Source: Chitinophagaceae bacterium UBA3430 (GTDB taxonomy: Bacteria > Bacteroidota > Bacteroidia > Chitinophagales > Chitinophagaceae). Taken from it: DNA of 7,533 bases. Position numbers and translations under genes: made by a program. The notes beneath the pieces are model-generated. The model made no database searches and had not been told where the DNA came from. It saw nothing but the letters and a program-made list of their open reading frames with translations. The DNA lies in contig DFST01000097.1 in the NCBI GenBank assembly GCA_002378975.1, positions 539 to 8,071 on the forward strand. Direction: 5' to 3'. Shown here piece after piece: positions 1 to 6,398 of this stretch (position 1 is the stretch's first letter; every line of letters starts with the position of its first letter).

Positions 1-613
1 GTTTTGGATTGAATTGCCAGATCAGATAAGCAGCTAGGGAAAGAAAAAGGATGGCGCCGGTTCCCAATTTTCCAATGGCCAAATTGAGCCGCTGATTGAT
101 CAGGTCACCTACCCCTCCTCCATATGGAAATTCCGCACCTGAGGTGATAAAAGAGAGGGTGACCGAACTGACCAACATGCCAATGGTTACGTATTTCAGG
201 TTTCTCCAAATGGAAAAAACGCGGCGACGAAAGAGCAGATTCACGCCCACGACAAAAAAGAATGTACACACCAAGAATGAGGCGACTCCAAAACAACGGT
301 AGAAGAAAAAATGAGCCGTTAATGCCCCCAATCGACCGGCTGCATTCGCGGCCGGAGGGTCTGTGTCAAAAAGCGACGAAAGGCCTTGCAGCGCAATGGG
401 TTGGTCTTGTTTCCAACTGGACAAATAGGAGAACAAGGAAATCAATAGAAAAATCGAGAAGAGAATCATGGCCGTGCCGATAATCTTCCAGGTACGCTCG
501 TCTTTGGCCAGCGCCTTCCAATCGATGGACTCTTCAGTTTCAGTTTTGAAACCGGTATCGGTTTTGGGAGAGCTTGCTTCTTTTTTGGGCTTATTTTTCA
601 AGGACTTGGCCAT
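1..613 (-). CDS. ftsK: DNA translocase FtsK, N-terminal membrane part (partial, cut by window edge)
   Basis: This is the first 204 codons of a gene that reads leftwards off the window, so the motor domain is not visible. FtsK is a septum-anchored ATPase that pumps DNA during division and chromosome dimer resolution. The product begins with a short Lys-rich cytoplasmic tail (residues 1-43). Four hydrophobic segments follow, at about 44-65, 100-127, 138-158 and 180-200, the layout of the FtsK 4TM domain. The stretches DERTWKIIG and AGRLGALTAHFFFYRCFG match what I know of Bacteroidota FtsK N-termini. The ATG at 611-613 lies 14 nt after the stop of the DUF423 gene. A TAnnTTTG box sits in that gap, so ftsK may have its own promoter besides read-through. 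The family call rests on membrane topology and remembered N-terminal sequence; no Walker motifs are in view. Confidence 0.82.
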   Translation of the reverse strand, partial: MAKSLKNKPKKEASSPKTDTGFKTETEESIDWKALAKDERTWKIIGTAMILFSIFLLISLFSYLSSWKQDQPIALQGLSSLFDTDPPAANAAGRLGALTAHFFFYRCFGVASFLVCTFFFVVGVNLLFRRRVFSIWRNLKYVTIGMLVSSVTLSFITSGAEFPYGGGVGDLINQRLNLAIGKLGTGAILFLSLAAYLIWQFNPK

Positions 614-618
614 CCGAA

Positions 619-626
619 CAAAGATA
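619..626 (-). promoter_or_regulatory. -7 promoter box upstream of ftsK
   Basis: On the minus strand the box reads TATCTTTG, an exact match to the Bacteroidota -7 consensus TAnnTTTG. It fits inside the 14-nt gap between the DUF423 stop and the ftsK ATG, and its last G is 5 nt before the ATG. No clear -33 TTG is seen at the usual spacing. If active, the transcript would have almost no leader. Confidence 0.45.
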
Positions 627-627
627 A

Positions 628-1029
628 TCAGTTTGACCGTTCAGGGCGAAGCAAGGAATAGGCCAACCAAGCCCATCCGGCAATCAAGAGTGTGCCGCCC
701 ATCGGCGTGATGGGTCCGATCCAGGCATAGCTCCATCCGTTCAATCGAAACCATGTCAGCAAATACAAGGATCCAGAAAAAAGAAGGATCCCTACAAAAA
801 TCAGGGTTAGGGCCGATTTCCGAATAGGAACCGTAAGCACAGACGCTCCCAATAAACCGAAAATCAAAAAGGCAATGGCGTGGAACAAATGATAATCGAC
901 GCCCGTTTTGTAGCTGTTGATAATGGAAACATCATCGGTAACCTGACGCAATCCATGTGCACCGAATGCACCCAGTACAATTCCCAGCGCAATGCCGAGG
1001 CAGGCAAATGCGGTGATCTTTTTATTCAT
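628..1029 (-). CDS. DUF423 family small membrane protein
   Basis: The 133-residue product is of normal length for the DUF423 (YgdD-like) family, whose biochemical role is unknown. Family hallmarks are visible: GAFGAHGL at 20-27 closing the first membrane helix, YHLFHAIA at 46-53, GSLYLL at 86-91 and GPITPMGGTLLIAGW at 105-119. Hydrophobicity suggests four membrane helices (about 5-24, 48-67, 73-92 and 106-127) and a short basic tail. The ATG overlaps the 3' end of aroK by 8 nt (ATGAATAA on the minus strand), which suggests translational coupling. No separate promoter box was seen, so it is probably transcribed with aroK. The family assignment is strong; no function is inferred. Confidence 0.9.
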   Translation of the reverse strand: MNKKITAFACLGIALGIVLGAFGAHGLRQVTDDVSIINSYKTGVDYHLFHAIAFLIFGLLGASVLTVPIRKSALTLIFVGILLFSGSLYLLTWFRLNGWSYAWIGPITPMGGTLLIAGWAWLAYSLLRPERSN

Positions 1030-1546
1030 ACAGTAGTTGTTTCAATAGATGATCCTCACTAAGTTCCGATTCTTGAATTTTTCGCTTGGCTTGCTGATAA
1101 TACACCGAACGTTCCAGCTGCTTCTGCTCGATATAATCCATTAGCTGGTCCGCTTGCAAATTCTTTAGCAATGGACGTTTATCCAGTTCGCTCAACAGAC
1201 GCGGGGCCAGCTCGGAAGCACCCGATTGAAGCCAGATAGTCAGACCCGCCGCGTTCATTTGTTCTATATTATTTAGATAGCAAGGCGTGCCGCCGCCACA
1301 GGCCATCACAAAAGATTGATCCAGCGCTGTAAATCTATGTAGTGTCTCTGATTCTCTATCACGGAAGTACGCCTCTCCTTTCTCTTCAAAGAGCTCATAA
1401 ATGGAGCGGCCATTTTCAGCACGGACGATCTCCTCATCCAAATCAAAAAAAGGATAGTTGAGCGCACGGGCTAAACGGGTTCCCCAATGGGATTTTCCCA
1501 CCCCCATGAATCCGATCAGGAATATTTTTTCGGGGTAAATCGGCAT
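1022..1546 (-). CDS. aroK: Shikimate kinase
   Basis: This cytoplasmic enzyme phosphorylates shikimate to shikimate 3-phosphate with ATP, on the route to chorismate and aromatic amino acids. The 174 residues match the family length. Visible motifs are the P-loop GFMGVGKS (12-19), the DLD acid pair D35/D37, the substrate-binding Arg in FRDRE (R62), the GGG loop (84-86), the lid Arg in KRPLL (R124), and R146 followed by YYQQA near the C-terminus. The P-loop is followed by HWG rather than the commoner T-x-G, which still satisfies the GKS/T rule. It starts 3 nt after the stop of the acyl-CoA dehydrogenase gene and overlaps the DUF423 gene by 8 nt, so it is the second gene of a compact operon. No other shikimate-pathway gene is in view. 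Confidence 0.95.
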   Translation of the reverse strand: MPIYPEKIFLIGFMGVGKSHWGTRLARALNYPFFDLDEEIVRAENGRSIYELFEEKGEAYFRDRESETLHRFTALDQSFVMACGGGTPCYLNNIEQMNAAGLTIWLQSGASELAPRLLSELDKRPLLKNLQADQLMDYIEQKQLERSVYYQQAKRKIQESELSEDHLLKQLLYE

Positions 1547-1549
1547 CCG

Positions 1550-2734
1550 TTATTTGAACGCGTTGAATCCGGTAATGTCCATACCGGTGATCAGCAGATG
1601 AATGTCGTGTGTCCCCTCATAGGTGATGACACTTTCCAGATTCATCATGTGGCGCATGACGGAATACTCACCGGTGATCCCCATCCCGCCCAAGATCTGA
1701 CGTGCATCTCGACAGATTTGCGCGGCAATCTCACATGAGTTCCGTTTGGCCATACTCACTTGCTGCGGCGTTACTTTTCCTTCATTCATTAAAACCCCCA
1801 ATCGCCAGTTCAACAATTGCGCTTTGGTGATCTCCGTAACCATCTCCGCCAATTTTTTCTGTTGCAATTGAAAAGCACCGATGGGTTTACCGAACTGAAT
1901 ACGCTCTTGAGAATAACGCAGGGCAGTATCGTAGCAATCCATGGCGGCACCGACCACACCCCAGGCAATTCCGAATCGGGCTTTGGTCAAGCAACCCAGT
2001 GGACCTTTCAAGCCTTTTACATTCGGGAGAATATTCTCTTTCGGCACTTTCACTTGGTCAAATACCAGCTCGCCGGTTGCCGAAGCACGCAAACTCCATT
2101 TTCCGTGCGTGGTGGGTGTAGAAAAACCTTCCATCCCGCGTTCTACGATCACGCCGCGTATATCGCCGGCATCGTCCTTGGCCCAAACTACCGCCACTTG
2201 TGCAAAGGGGGCATTGCTGATCCACATCTTGGCACCATTCAATATAACGTGATCACCGGCATCTTGGATGGTAGTCAACATGCTGCTGGGATCGGAACCA
2301 TGATTCGGTTCGGTCAATCCAAAACAACCCAACCATTCTCCACTGGCTAGTTTTGGTAGGTATTTTTTGCGCTGCGCTTCGCTGCCGTAGGCATGAATGG
2401 GGAACATGACCAGCGAGCCTTGTACCGAGGCGGTGGAGCGGACCCCACTATCGCCACGTTCCAGCTCCTGCATCATCAATCCGTAAGAAATATAATCGAG
2501 ACCACCCCCACCATACTCGGCAGGAACTGTGGGACCAAAACATCCCAATTCTCCCAATTGACGTACGATATGCTCCGGAAATTCTGCCCGTTGAGCATAG
2601 TCTTCGATGATCGGAGAGATCTCCTTTTTCACGTAGGCACGAACTGCATCCCGAATCAGCTTGTGTTCCTCCGATAGAAGTTCATCGACCGCAAAATAAT
2701 CGGGACTTACGAATTGATCTGTACGGGTTGCCAT
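1550..2734 (-). CDS. gcdH: Acyl-CoA dehydrogenase, glutaryl-CoA dehydrogenase-like
   Basis: This is a 394-residue FAD-dependent acyl-CoA dehydrogenase with the usual order: helical N-domain (about 18-135), middle beta domain (about 136-235) and helical C-domain (about 240-390). It resembles mitochondrial glutaryl-CoA dehydrogenase closely as I recall that sequence. Shared features include AYGSE-Q--KYLP at 115-127 and GLTEPNHGSDP at 139-149. The catalytic Glu is E373 in TYEGTHDIH, and GGMGIT is at 349-354. R99 in DSGVRS aligns with the Arg that binds the glutaryl carboxylate in human GCDH (R94 of the mature protein). That supports glutaryl-CoA oxidation and decarboxylation to crotonyl-CoA, as in lysine and tryptophan breakdown. 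Substrate remains an inference; a short-chain acyl-CoA is the alternative. It leads the aroK operon, with its own -7 box. Confidence 0.88.
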   Translation of the reverse strand: MATRTDQFVSPDYFAVDELLSEEHKLIRDAVRAYVKKEISPIIEDYAQRAEFPEHIVRQLGELGCFGPTVPAEYGGGGLDYISYGLMMQELERGDSGVRSTASVQGSLVMFPIHAYGSEAQRKKYLPKLASGEWLGCFGLTEPNHGSDPSSMLTTIQDAGDHVILNGAKMWISNAPFAQVAVVWAKDDAGDIRGVIVERGMEGFSTPTTHGKWSLRASATGELVFDQVKVPKENILPNVKGLKGPLGCLTKARFGIAWGVVGAAMDCYDTALRYSQERIQFGKPIGAFQLQQKKLAEMVTEITKAQLLNWRLGVLMNEGKVTPQQVSMAKRNSCEIAAQICRDARQILGGMGITGEYSVMRHMMNLESVITYEGTHDIHLLITGMDITGFNAFK

Positions 2735-2752
2735 GCCATGGTTTTATGAATG

Positions 2753-2760
2753 CAAAAGTA
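2753..2760 (-). promoter_or_regulatory. -7 promoter box upstream of the acyl-CoA dehydrogenase operon
   Basis: The minus strand reads TACTTTTG, an exact TAnnTTTG match, in the 47-nt gap between pyrF and the acyl-CoA dehydrogenase gene. It ends 18 nt before the ATG, which predicts a leader of about a dozen nt. No good -33 TTG is present at the expected spacing. It probably drives the acyl-CoA dehydrogenase, aroK and DUF423 genes together. Confidence 0.55.
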
Positions 2761-2781
2761 CAGGATATCGGGCAGCCAGAC

Positions 2782-3585
2782 TCACTGAAGCAATCCGGCC
2801 ATCTCCGCTTGATATTCCTGCGCAACGGCCCTTGCTTTCTCGGCAAAATCGGACCCACCTGATGCGTATATGATGGCCCGGCTCACATTGACCAATAAGC
2901 CAACGTCGTTGTTCTGACCATGTTGAAAAACTTCGGATAAGCTGCCTCCCTGTGCCCCTACTCCGGGAACTAGTAAAAAATGATCCGGAATAATCTGCCT
3001 AACCCGGGTGAACGCTTCGGCCCGCGTGGCACCGATCACGAACATCATGTGGTCGCTCGATCCCCAAGAGGCCACCGTATTTAACACGCGCTCGTACAGC
3101 AATTCCGATCCGGTTGATTGCAATTCAAAATCGGCTGCACCGGCATTGGAGGTCAATCCGAGCACGATCGTCCACTTATTTTTCCACTTCAAAAAAGGCT
3201 GCACACTGTCCGAACCCATGTACGGGGCAACGGTGATGGCATCGAAGGGAAGCGTTTCGAAAAAAGCTTTGGCGTATTGCTCTGAAGTGTTTCCGATATC
3301 ACCGCGCTTGGCATCTGCGATCACCAGATGACCAGCGCCAATGTACTCCAACGTTTTTTGCATGGAGATCCATCCATTCAATCCTTCGGCTTCGTAGAAG
3401 GCCGTGTTGATCTTGTAAGACACACAGAGATCACGTGTGGCATCGATGATGGCTTTGTTGAATGCGAACAAAGGATCGGGGTCGGCCAGCAAATGAGCAG
3501 GGATCTTGGATCGATCGGTGTCGAGTCCTACGCAGAGAAAGGAACGCTTCGTACGTATCTGTTCAATCAGCTGGGCGCGGTTCAT
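2782..3585 (-). CDS. pyrF: Orotidine 5'-phosphate decarboxylase (type 2)
   Basis: This enzyme catalyses the last step of UMP synthesis, decarboxylating OMP in the cytoplasm. The 267-residue length fits the longer type 2 PyrF group rather than the type 1 form of about 230 residues. Active-site elements of the TIM barrel are visible: FLCVGLDTD at 16-24 (D22), the YKIN lysine K58, the catalytic DAKRGD cluster at 91-96 (D91, K93, D96) followed by IGNT, the phosphate-loop VPGVGAQGGS at 206-215, and NVSRAI with R236. The ATG at 3583-3585 is only 4 nt after an exact TAnnTTTG box, so the message may be leaderless. No other pyrimidine gene is adjacent. It is likely a single-gene unit, although read-through from mrp (48-nt gap) is possible. 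Confidence 0.96.
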   Translation of the reverse strand: MNRAQLIEQIRTKRSFLCVGLDTDRSKIPAHLLADPDPLFAFNKAIIDATRDLCVSYKINTAFYEAEGLNGWISMQKTLEYIGAGHLVIADAKRGDIGNTSEQYAKAFFETLPFDAITVAPYMGSDSVQPFLKWKNKWTIVLGLTSNAGAADFELQSTGSELLYERVLNTVASWGSSDHMMFVIGATRAEAFTRVRQIIPDHFLLVPGVGAQGGSLSEVFQHGQNNDVGLLVNVSRAIIYASGGSDFAEKARAVAQEYQAEMAGLLQ

Positions 3586-3589
3586 GGTT

Positions 3590-3622
3590 CAAAAGTATCA
3601 GAATGGTTGTCTGTTTCCAAAA
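3590..3622 (-). promoter_or_regulatory. pyrF promoter, -33 and -7 boxes
   Basis: This is the best complete promoter in the window. On the minus strand TTTTG (3618-3622) is followed after 20 nt by TACTTTTG (3590-3597), matching the Bacteroidota TTG / TAnnTTTG arrangement. The -7 box ends 4 nt before the pyrF ATG. The whole element lies in the gap after the mrp stop codon. Confidence 0.68.
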
Positions 3623-3633
3623 TCCGAATAGGA

Positions 3634-4725
3634 CTATAGTTGCTGGGCGATCTGCTCTGAATGTATGTTGGCGTTACGCATGGCGATGCTCCGTACCACT
3701 TGGGCCGCGAAGCGGATGAAAGCCTGTTGCGTGATGACGTCGTCACTCATCATAACCGGAATTCCCTGATCGCCTCCCTCGCGAATTGACTGTACGATTG
3801 GGATCTCGCCGAGGAAAGGTAGATCGTATTCACTGGCCAGCCGTTGACCACCTTGCTTCCCAAAGATGTAATAACGGTTGGTGGGGAGTTCAGCCGGGGT
3901 GAAATAACTCATGTTCTCTACCAGTCCGATGATCGGCACATTCAGCTGCGCCTGACCGAACATGGCAATTCCTTTTTTGGCATCGGCCAAAGCCACATCC
4001 TGTGGGGTACTGACGATAACCGCTCCGGTAACGGGAACGGTCTGCATCAAGGTTAAGTGAATATCGCCGGTGCCGGGAGGCATGTCGATCACCAGATAAT
4101 CCAGTGCCCCCCACTCCACGTCGGTCACAAATTGACGTATGGCACTGCTGGCCATTGGCCCGCGCCATACCACCGCATTCTTTTCATCAACTAGTAGACC
4201 AATACTCATCAACTTAATCCCAAATCGTTCGATGGGGACGATCACCCCTTTCCCATTTACATCCTTCATCAGGGGGCGTTCGCCACGTACTCCAAACATA
4301 ATGGGCACGCTGGGGCCATAAATATCCGCATCCATCAATCCCACCGATGCCCCACCCTGCGCCAGGGCGATGGCCAGATTGGATGCCACGGTTGATTTTC
4401 CGACGCCTCCTTTGCCACTGACAACGGCTATGATGTTCTTGACCCCGGGCAAAAGGCTCCCCGTATCCTGACGTTTGGAGGTGGTATTGGCAGTAAAATT
4501 GATGTTCACTTCGGCTTCCGGATCCACCAGCAAGCGAATGGCATTCTCACTGGCCTGACGCATGTGATCTTTCATCGGACAAGCCGGGGTAGTTAGTACC
4601 AGGGTAAACGAAACGCGTTTCCCATCGATTTGAACATCCTGGATCATATTCAAGGTGACCAGGTCCTTACCCAAATCGGGCTCCTGAACATTTCGAAGGG
4701 CATCGAGGATCTTGTCGCGCGTCAT
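3634..4725 (-). CDS. mrp: Mrp/ApbC-family Fe-S cluster carrier ATPase
   Basis: This is a P-loop ATPase of the Mrp/NBP35 group, which binds and hands on Fe-S clusters in the cytoplasm. The 363 residues hold an N-terminal DUF59 (MIP18-like) domain at about 3-78, with TTPACPMKD around C49. The MinD-like ATPase domain starts near 97: deviant Walker A SGKGGVGKST (103-112), DADIYGPS (132-139), DMPPGTGD (214-221) and ENMS (270-273). I chose the ATG at 4723-4725 because DUF59 begins right there. The in-frame ATG at 4798-4800 would add 25 residues and place the TAAATTTG box inside the gene. The usual CxxC after ENMS is missing; ENMS is followed by YFTPAELP, a form I recall from other Bacteroidota. C49 is the only cysteine in the protein. 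Confidence 0.93.
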   Translation of the reverse strand: MTRDKILDALRNVQEPDLGKDLVTLNMIQDVQIDGKRVSFTLVLTTPACPMKDHMRQASENAIRLLVDPEAEVNINFTANTTSKRQDTGSLLPGVKNIIAVVSGKGGVGKSTVASNLAIALAQGGASVGLMDADIYGPSVPIMFGVRGERPLMKDVNGKGVIVPIERFGIKLMSIGLLVDEKNAVVWRGPMASSAIRQFVTDVEWGALDYLVIDMPPGTGDIHLTLMQTVPVTGAVIVSTPQDVALADAKKGIAMFGQAQLNVPIIGLVENMSYFTPAELPTNRYYIFGKQGGQRLASEYDLPFLGEIPIVQSIREGGDQGIPVMMSDDVITQQAFIRFAAQVVRSIAMRNANIHSEQIAQQL

Positions 4726-4757
4726 GCTGTAGGTTTTGTTAAATAGGCTTTCCGCCG

Positions 4758-4765
4758 CAAATTTA
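4758..4765 (-). promoter_or_regulatory. -7 promoter box upstream of mrp
   Basis: The minus strand reads TAAATTTG, an exact TAnnTTTG match, 32 nt before the chosen mrp ATG. No TTG lies at the usual -33 spacing; a TTTG occurs 14 nt upstream, which is too close. Its position supports the downstream ATG at 4725 as the true mrp start. Confidence 0.5.
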
Positions 4766-4766
4766 A

Positions 4767-4778
4767 CCCCTGAAGGGG
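4767..4778. promoter_or_regulatory. Short inverted repeat between divergent promoters (possible operator)
   Basis: CCCCT-GA-AGGGG is a perfect inverted repeat with 5-nt arms and a 2-nt centre, sitting just upstream of the mrp -7 box where the -33 spacer would be. A direct repeat GCAAATT flanks it (4757-4763 and 4779-4785, 22 bp apart). Such a layout could bind a regulator of the divergent mrp / secreted-protein pair, but the arms are short and chance is a real alternative. Confidence 0.25.
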
Positions 4779-4811
4779 GCAAATTGTTGGATAAAATCAA
4801 AGGGCAGCAAG

Positions 4812-4819
4812 TAATTTTG
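4812..4819 (+). promoter_or_regulatory. -7 promoter box upstream of the secreted-protein gene
   Basis: The plus strand reads TAATTTTG, an exact TAnnTTTG match, ending 4 nt before the GTG start at 4824. A TTG at 4787-4789 lies 22 nt upstream, slightly farther than the usual spacing of about 19-20. The mRNA would begin at or next to the GTG. Confidence 0.55.
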
Positions 4820-4823
4820 ACGC

Positions 4824-5465
4824 GTGCGGAAAATCATCCTCTTTCTATCCTTCGTTTGGTTGCTGGGAATATCACCCGCGCGCGCGCAATTTGAAACCAC
4901 CCGGGATTCGATTGTGCAGCTCTTTGGGGTGGTAATGACCGCAGACAGTCTGGTGGGCATTCCCGCGGTGAGTATTCAGGTTAAGGGACAAAACCGAGGC
5001 ACGTTGACCAACAATCAGGGCGTTTTCTCAATTGTCGTTCTTAAGGGTGACGAAGTTGAATTCACCCACGTCTCCTACCAGTCTAAGCTCGTTAGGATTC
5101 CGTTAAACCTAGTCGGCAATCAATATAGCGTGGTTCAATTAATGGTAGCCGATACCGTTTATCTGCCGGCTACGATCATCAAACCGCGACCCACCCCGGA
5201 ACAGTTTGCCCGGGATTTTGTCAACAATGCCATGCCCGATGACCAGTATGAGATCGCCCGAAAAAACATGAGCGAAGCCAAACGAAGAGCCTGGCTACAA
5301 TCCACACCGGGCGATGGTGGCGAAGCGACCCGCATGCAATTGAATAAGATCGCCAACCGGGCCGTGTATCAAGGACAGACACCTCCCATGAATATTTTCA
5401 ATCCAGCCGCTTGGGGCGAATTCATACAAGCCTGGAAGCGGGGCGATTTCAAGCGAAAGCAATAA
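4824..5465 (+). CDS. Secreted protein with carboxypeptidase-regulatory-like domain, function unknown
   Basis: The 213-residue product starts with GTG. An in-frame TGA at 4818-4820 rules out any earlier start, and the next Met would lose the signal peptide. Residues 1-21 form a signal peptide (MRKIILFLSFVWLLG core) with a likely cleavage site ARA|Q after residue 21, so the protein is exported. Residues about 32-110 look like the beta-sandwich CarboxypepD_reg-like domain common in Bacteroidota: a GVV...D...GIPAVSIQVKG start, then GTLTNNQGVFSI and the FTHVSYQS strand. This domain often precedes TonB-dependent receptors, but no plug or barrel follows. The remaining 100 residues are polar, charged and unrecognised, ending with a basic FKRKQ. 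It diverges from mrp. Domain call fairly sure; function unknown. Confidence 0.85.
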   Translation: MRKIILFLSFVWLLGISPARAQFETTRDSIVQLFGVVMTADSLVGIPAVSIQVKGQNRGTLTNNQGVFSIVVLKGDEVEFTHVSYQSKLVRIPLNLVGNQYSVVQLMVADTVYLPATIIKPRPTPEQFARDFVNNAMPDDQYEIARKNMSEAKRRAWLQSTPGDGGEATRMQLNKIANRAVYQGQTPPMNIFNPAAWGEFIQAWKRGDFKRKQ

Positions 5466-5476
5466 TCCCTTTTGGG

Positions 5477-5484
5477 TAACTTTG
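5477..5484 (+). promoter_or_regulatory. -7 promoter box upstream of hbd
   Basis: The plus strand reads TAACTTTG, an exact TAnnTTTG match, 14 nt before the hbd ATG at 5499. No -33 TTG is seen at the normal spacing. It lies between the secreted-protein stop and hbd, and it places an upstream in-frame TTG (5472) before the likely transcript start. Confidence 0.5.
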
Positions 5485-5498
5485 CTAAAACTCAATCG

Positions 5499-6398
5499 AT
5501 GGATCTGAATTCGAAAATAGCCGTCATTGGAGCCGGCACCATGGGCAACGGAATCGCACACGTATTTGCCCAACACGGTTATCAAGTCACCTTGATCGAT
5601 GTTTCGGAAGATGCCTTGAACAAAGCCTTGCAAACGATCGGCAACAACCTGGATCGCTTGGTAAAAAAAGAAATCATTCGCAAAGAACTCAAAGAAGAAA
5701 CCTTACAGCGCATTCATACCAACACCTCCATTCAAGGGGGCGTACCTGGAGTGCGTTTGGTTATTGAGGCGGCCACGGAAAATATTGAACTCAAGAAAAA
5801 GATCTTCGCCGAATTAGATAAAGCCTGCGATCCCCAAGCGATCCTGGCCACCAACACCTCTTCCATTTCCATCGACGACCTGGCTTCGGCTACTACAAGA
5901 CCTGCGTTGGTCATTGGCATGCATTTCATGAATCCGGTACCCGTCATGAAATTGGTTGAAGTGATCCAGGGACCGAAAACAGATCCTGGGGTTACGCAAA
6001 CAATCGTTGCCCTGAGCCAAGAGCTTGGCAAAGTCCCCTGTGTTGTAAATGATTTCCCAGGGTTCATCTCCAACCGGATCCTGATGCCCATGATCAATGA
6101 AGCCATCCTGAGTTTGGAATCGGGCGTGGCCGGTGTGGAATCGATCGATACCATCATGAAGTTGGGAATGGCACATCCCATGGGGCCCTTGCAACTCGCG
6201 GATCTGATCGGCTTGGACGTTTGCTTATCCATCCTGCGTGTCTTGGAAAAGGGCTTTGACAATCCAAAATACGCACCGGCAAAACTGCTCGTTAAACTAG
6301 TAGAAGAAGGAAAACTTGGTGTAAAGACCGGAGAAGGATTTTACACATACACGCCCGGCAGCAAAGAATTGAAAGTCAGTACGCGGTTTTCTTCCTGA
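5499..6398 (+). CDS. hbd: 3-hydroxybutyryl-CoA dehydrogenase
   Basis: This cytoplasmic enzyme interconverts (S)-3-hydroxybutyryl-CoA and acetoacetyl-CoA with NAD(P). The 299 residues are slightly longer than the usual 280-295. The Rossmann fold carries GAGTMG (11-16) and the acid D34 that ends the second strand and usually marks NAD preference. Catalytic residues line up with the family spacing: S120 in NTSS, H141 in GMHFMNP, E153 twelve residues later, and N191 in GFISNR. The C-terminal dimer domain includes LGMAHPMGPLQLADLIGLD and ends near GEGFYTY. I chose the ATG at 5499 because the fold starts at once and the in-frame TTG at 5472 lies upstream of the promoter box. It is 33 nt after the secreted-protein gene, and its stop abuts that of the convergent yigZ. 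Confidence 0.95.
   Translation: MDLNSKIAVIGAGTMGNGIAHVFAQHGYQVTLIDVSEDALNKALQTIGNNLDRLVKKEIIRKELKEETLQRIHTNTSIQGGVPGVRLVIEAATENIELKKKIFAELDKACDPQAILATNTSSISIDDLASATTRPALVIGMHFMNPVPVMKLVEVIQGPKTDPGVTQTIVALSQELGKVPCVVNDFPGFISNRILMPMINEAILSLESGVAGVESIDTIMKLGMAHPMGPLQLADLIGLDVCLSILRVLEKGFDNPKYAPAKLLVKLVEEGKLGVKTGEGFYTYTPGSKELKVSTRFSS

Noticed and set aside
1484..1513. Shikimate kinase P-loop followed by His instead of Thr as a possible defect
   Set aside because: The GKS of the P-loop is intact and all other substrate residues are present; HWG after the P-loop is, as I recall, common in this phylum.
1817..2350. 177-codon plus-strand open frame
   Set aside because: It lies wholly antisense to the well-supported acyl-CoA dehydrogenase gene. 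The translation has no recognisable motif and looks like shadow coding.
4726..4800. 25-residue N-terminal extension of mrp
   Set aside because: The DUF59 domain starts at the 4725 ATG, and the extension would contain the promoter box and the inverted repeat.
4877..4887. Alternating CG tract as a phase-variation switch
   Set aside because: Only 11 bases of CG alternation; it encodes the Pro-Ala-Arg-Ala signal peptidase site and is short for efficient slippage.
5466..5476. CCC-TTTT-GGG as a terminator after the secreted-protein gene
   Set aside because: The stem is only 3 bp with no following U-tract, and it adjoins the hbd promoter box.
5472..5498. TTG start giving hbd nine extra residues
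   Set aside because: The TTG lies upstream of the TAACTTTG box, so it would not be in the transcript, and the Rossmann fold begins directly after the 5499 ATG.
5732..6262. 176-codon minus-strand open frame
   Set aside because: It is antisense to hbd, whose catalytic residues and reading frame are clear; no family features and no promoter box.
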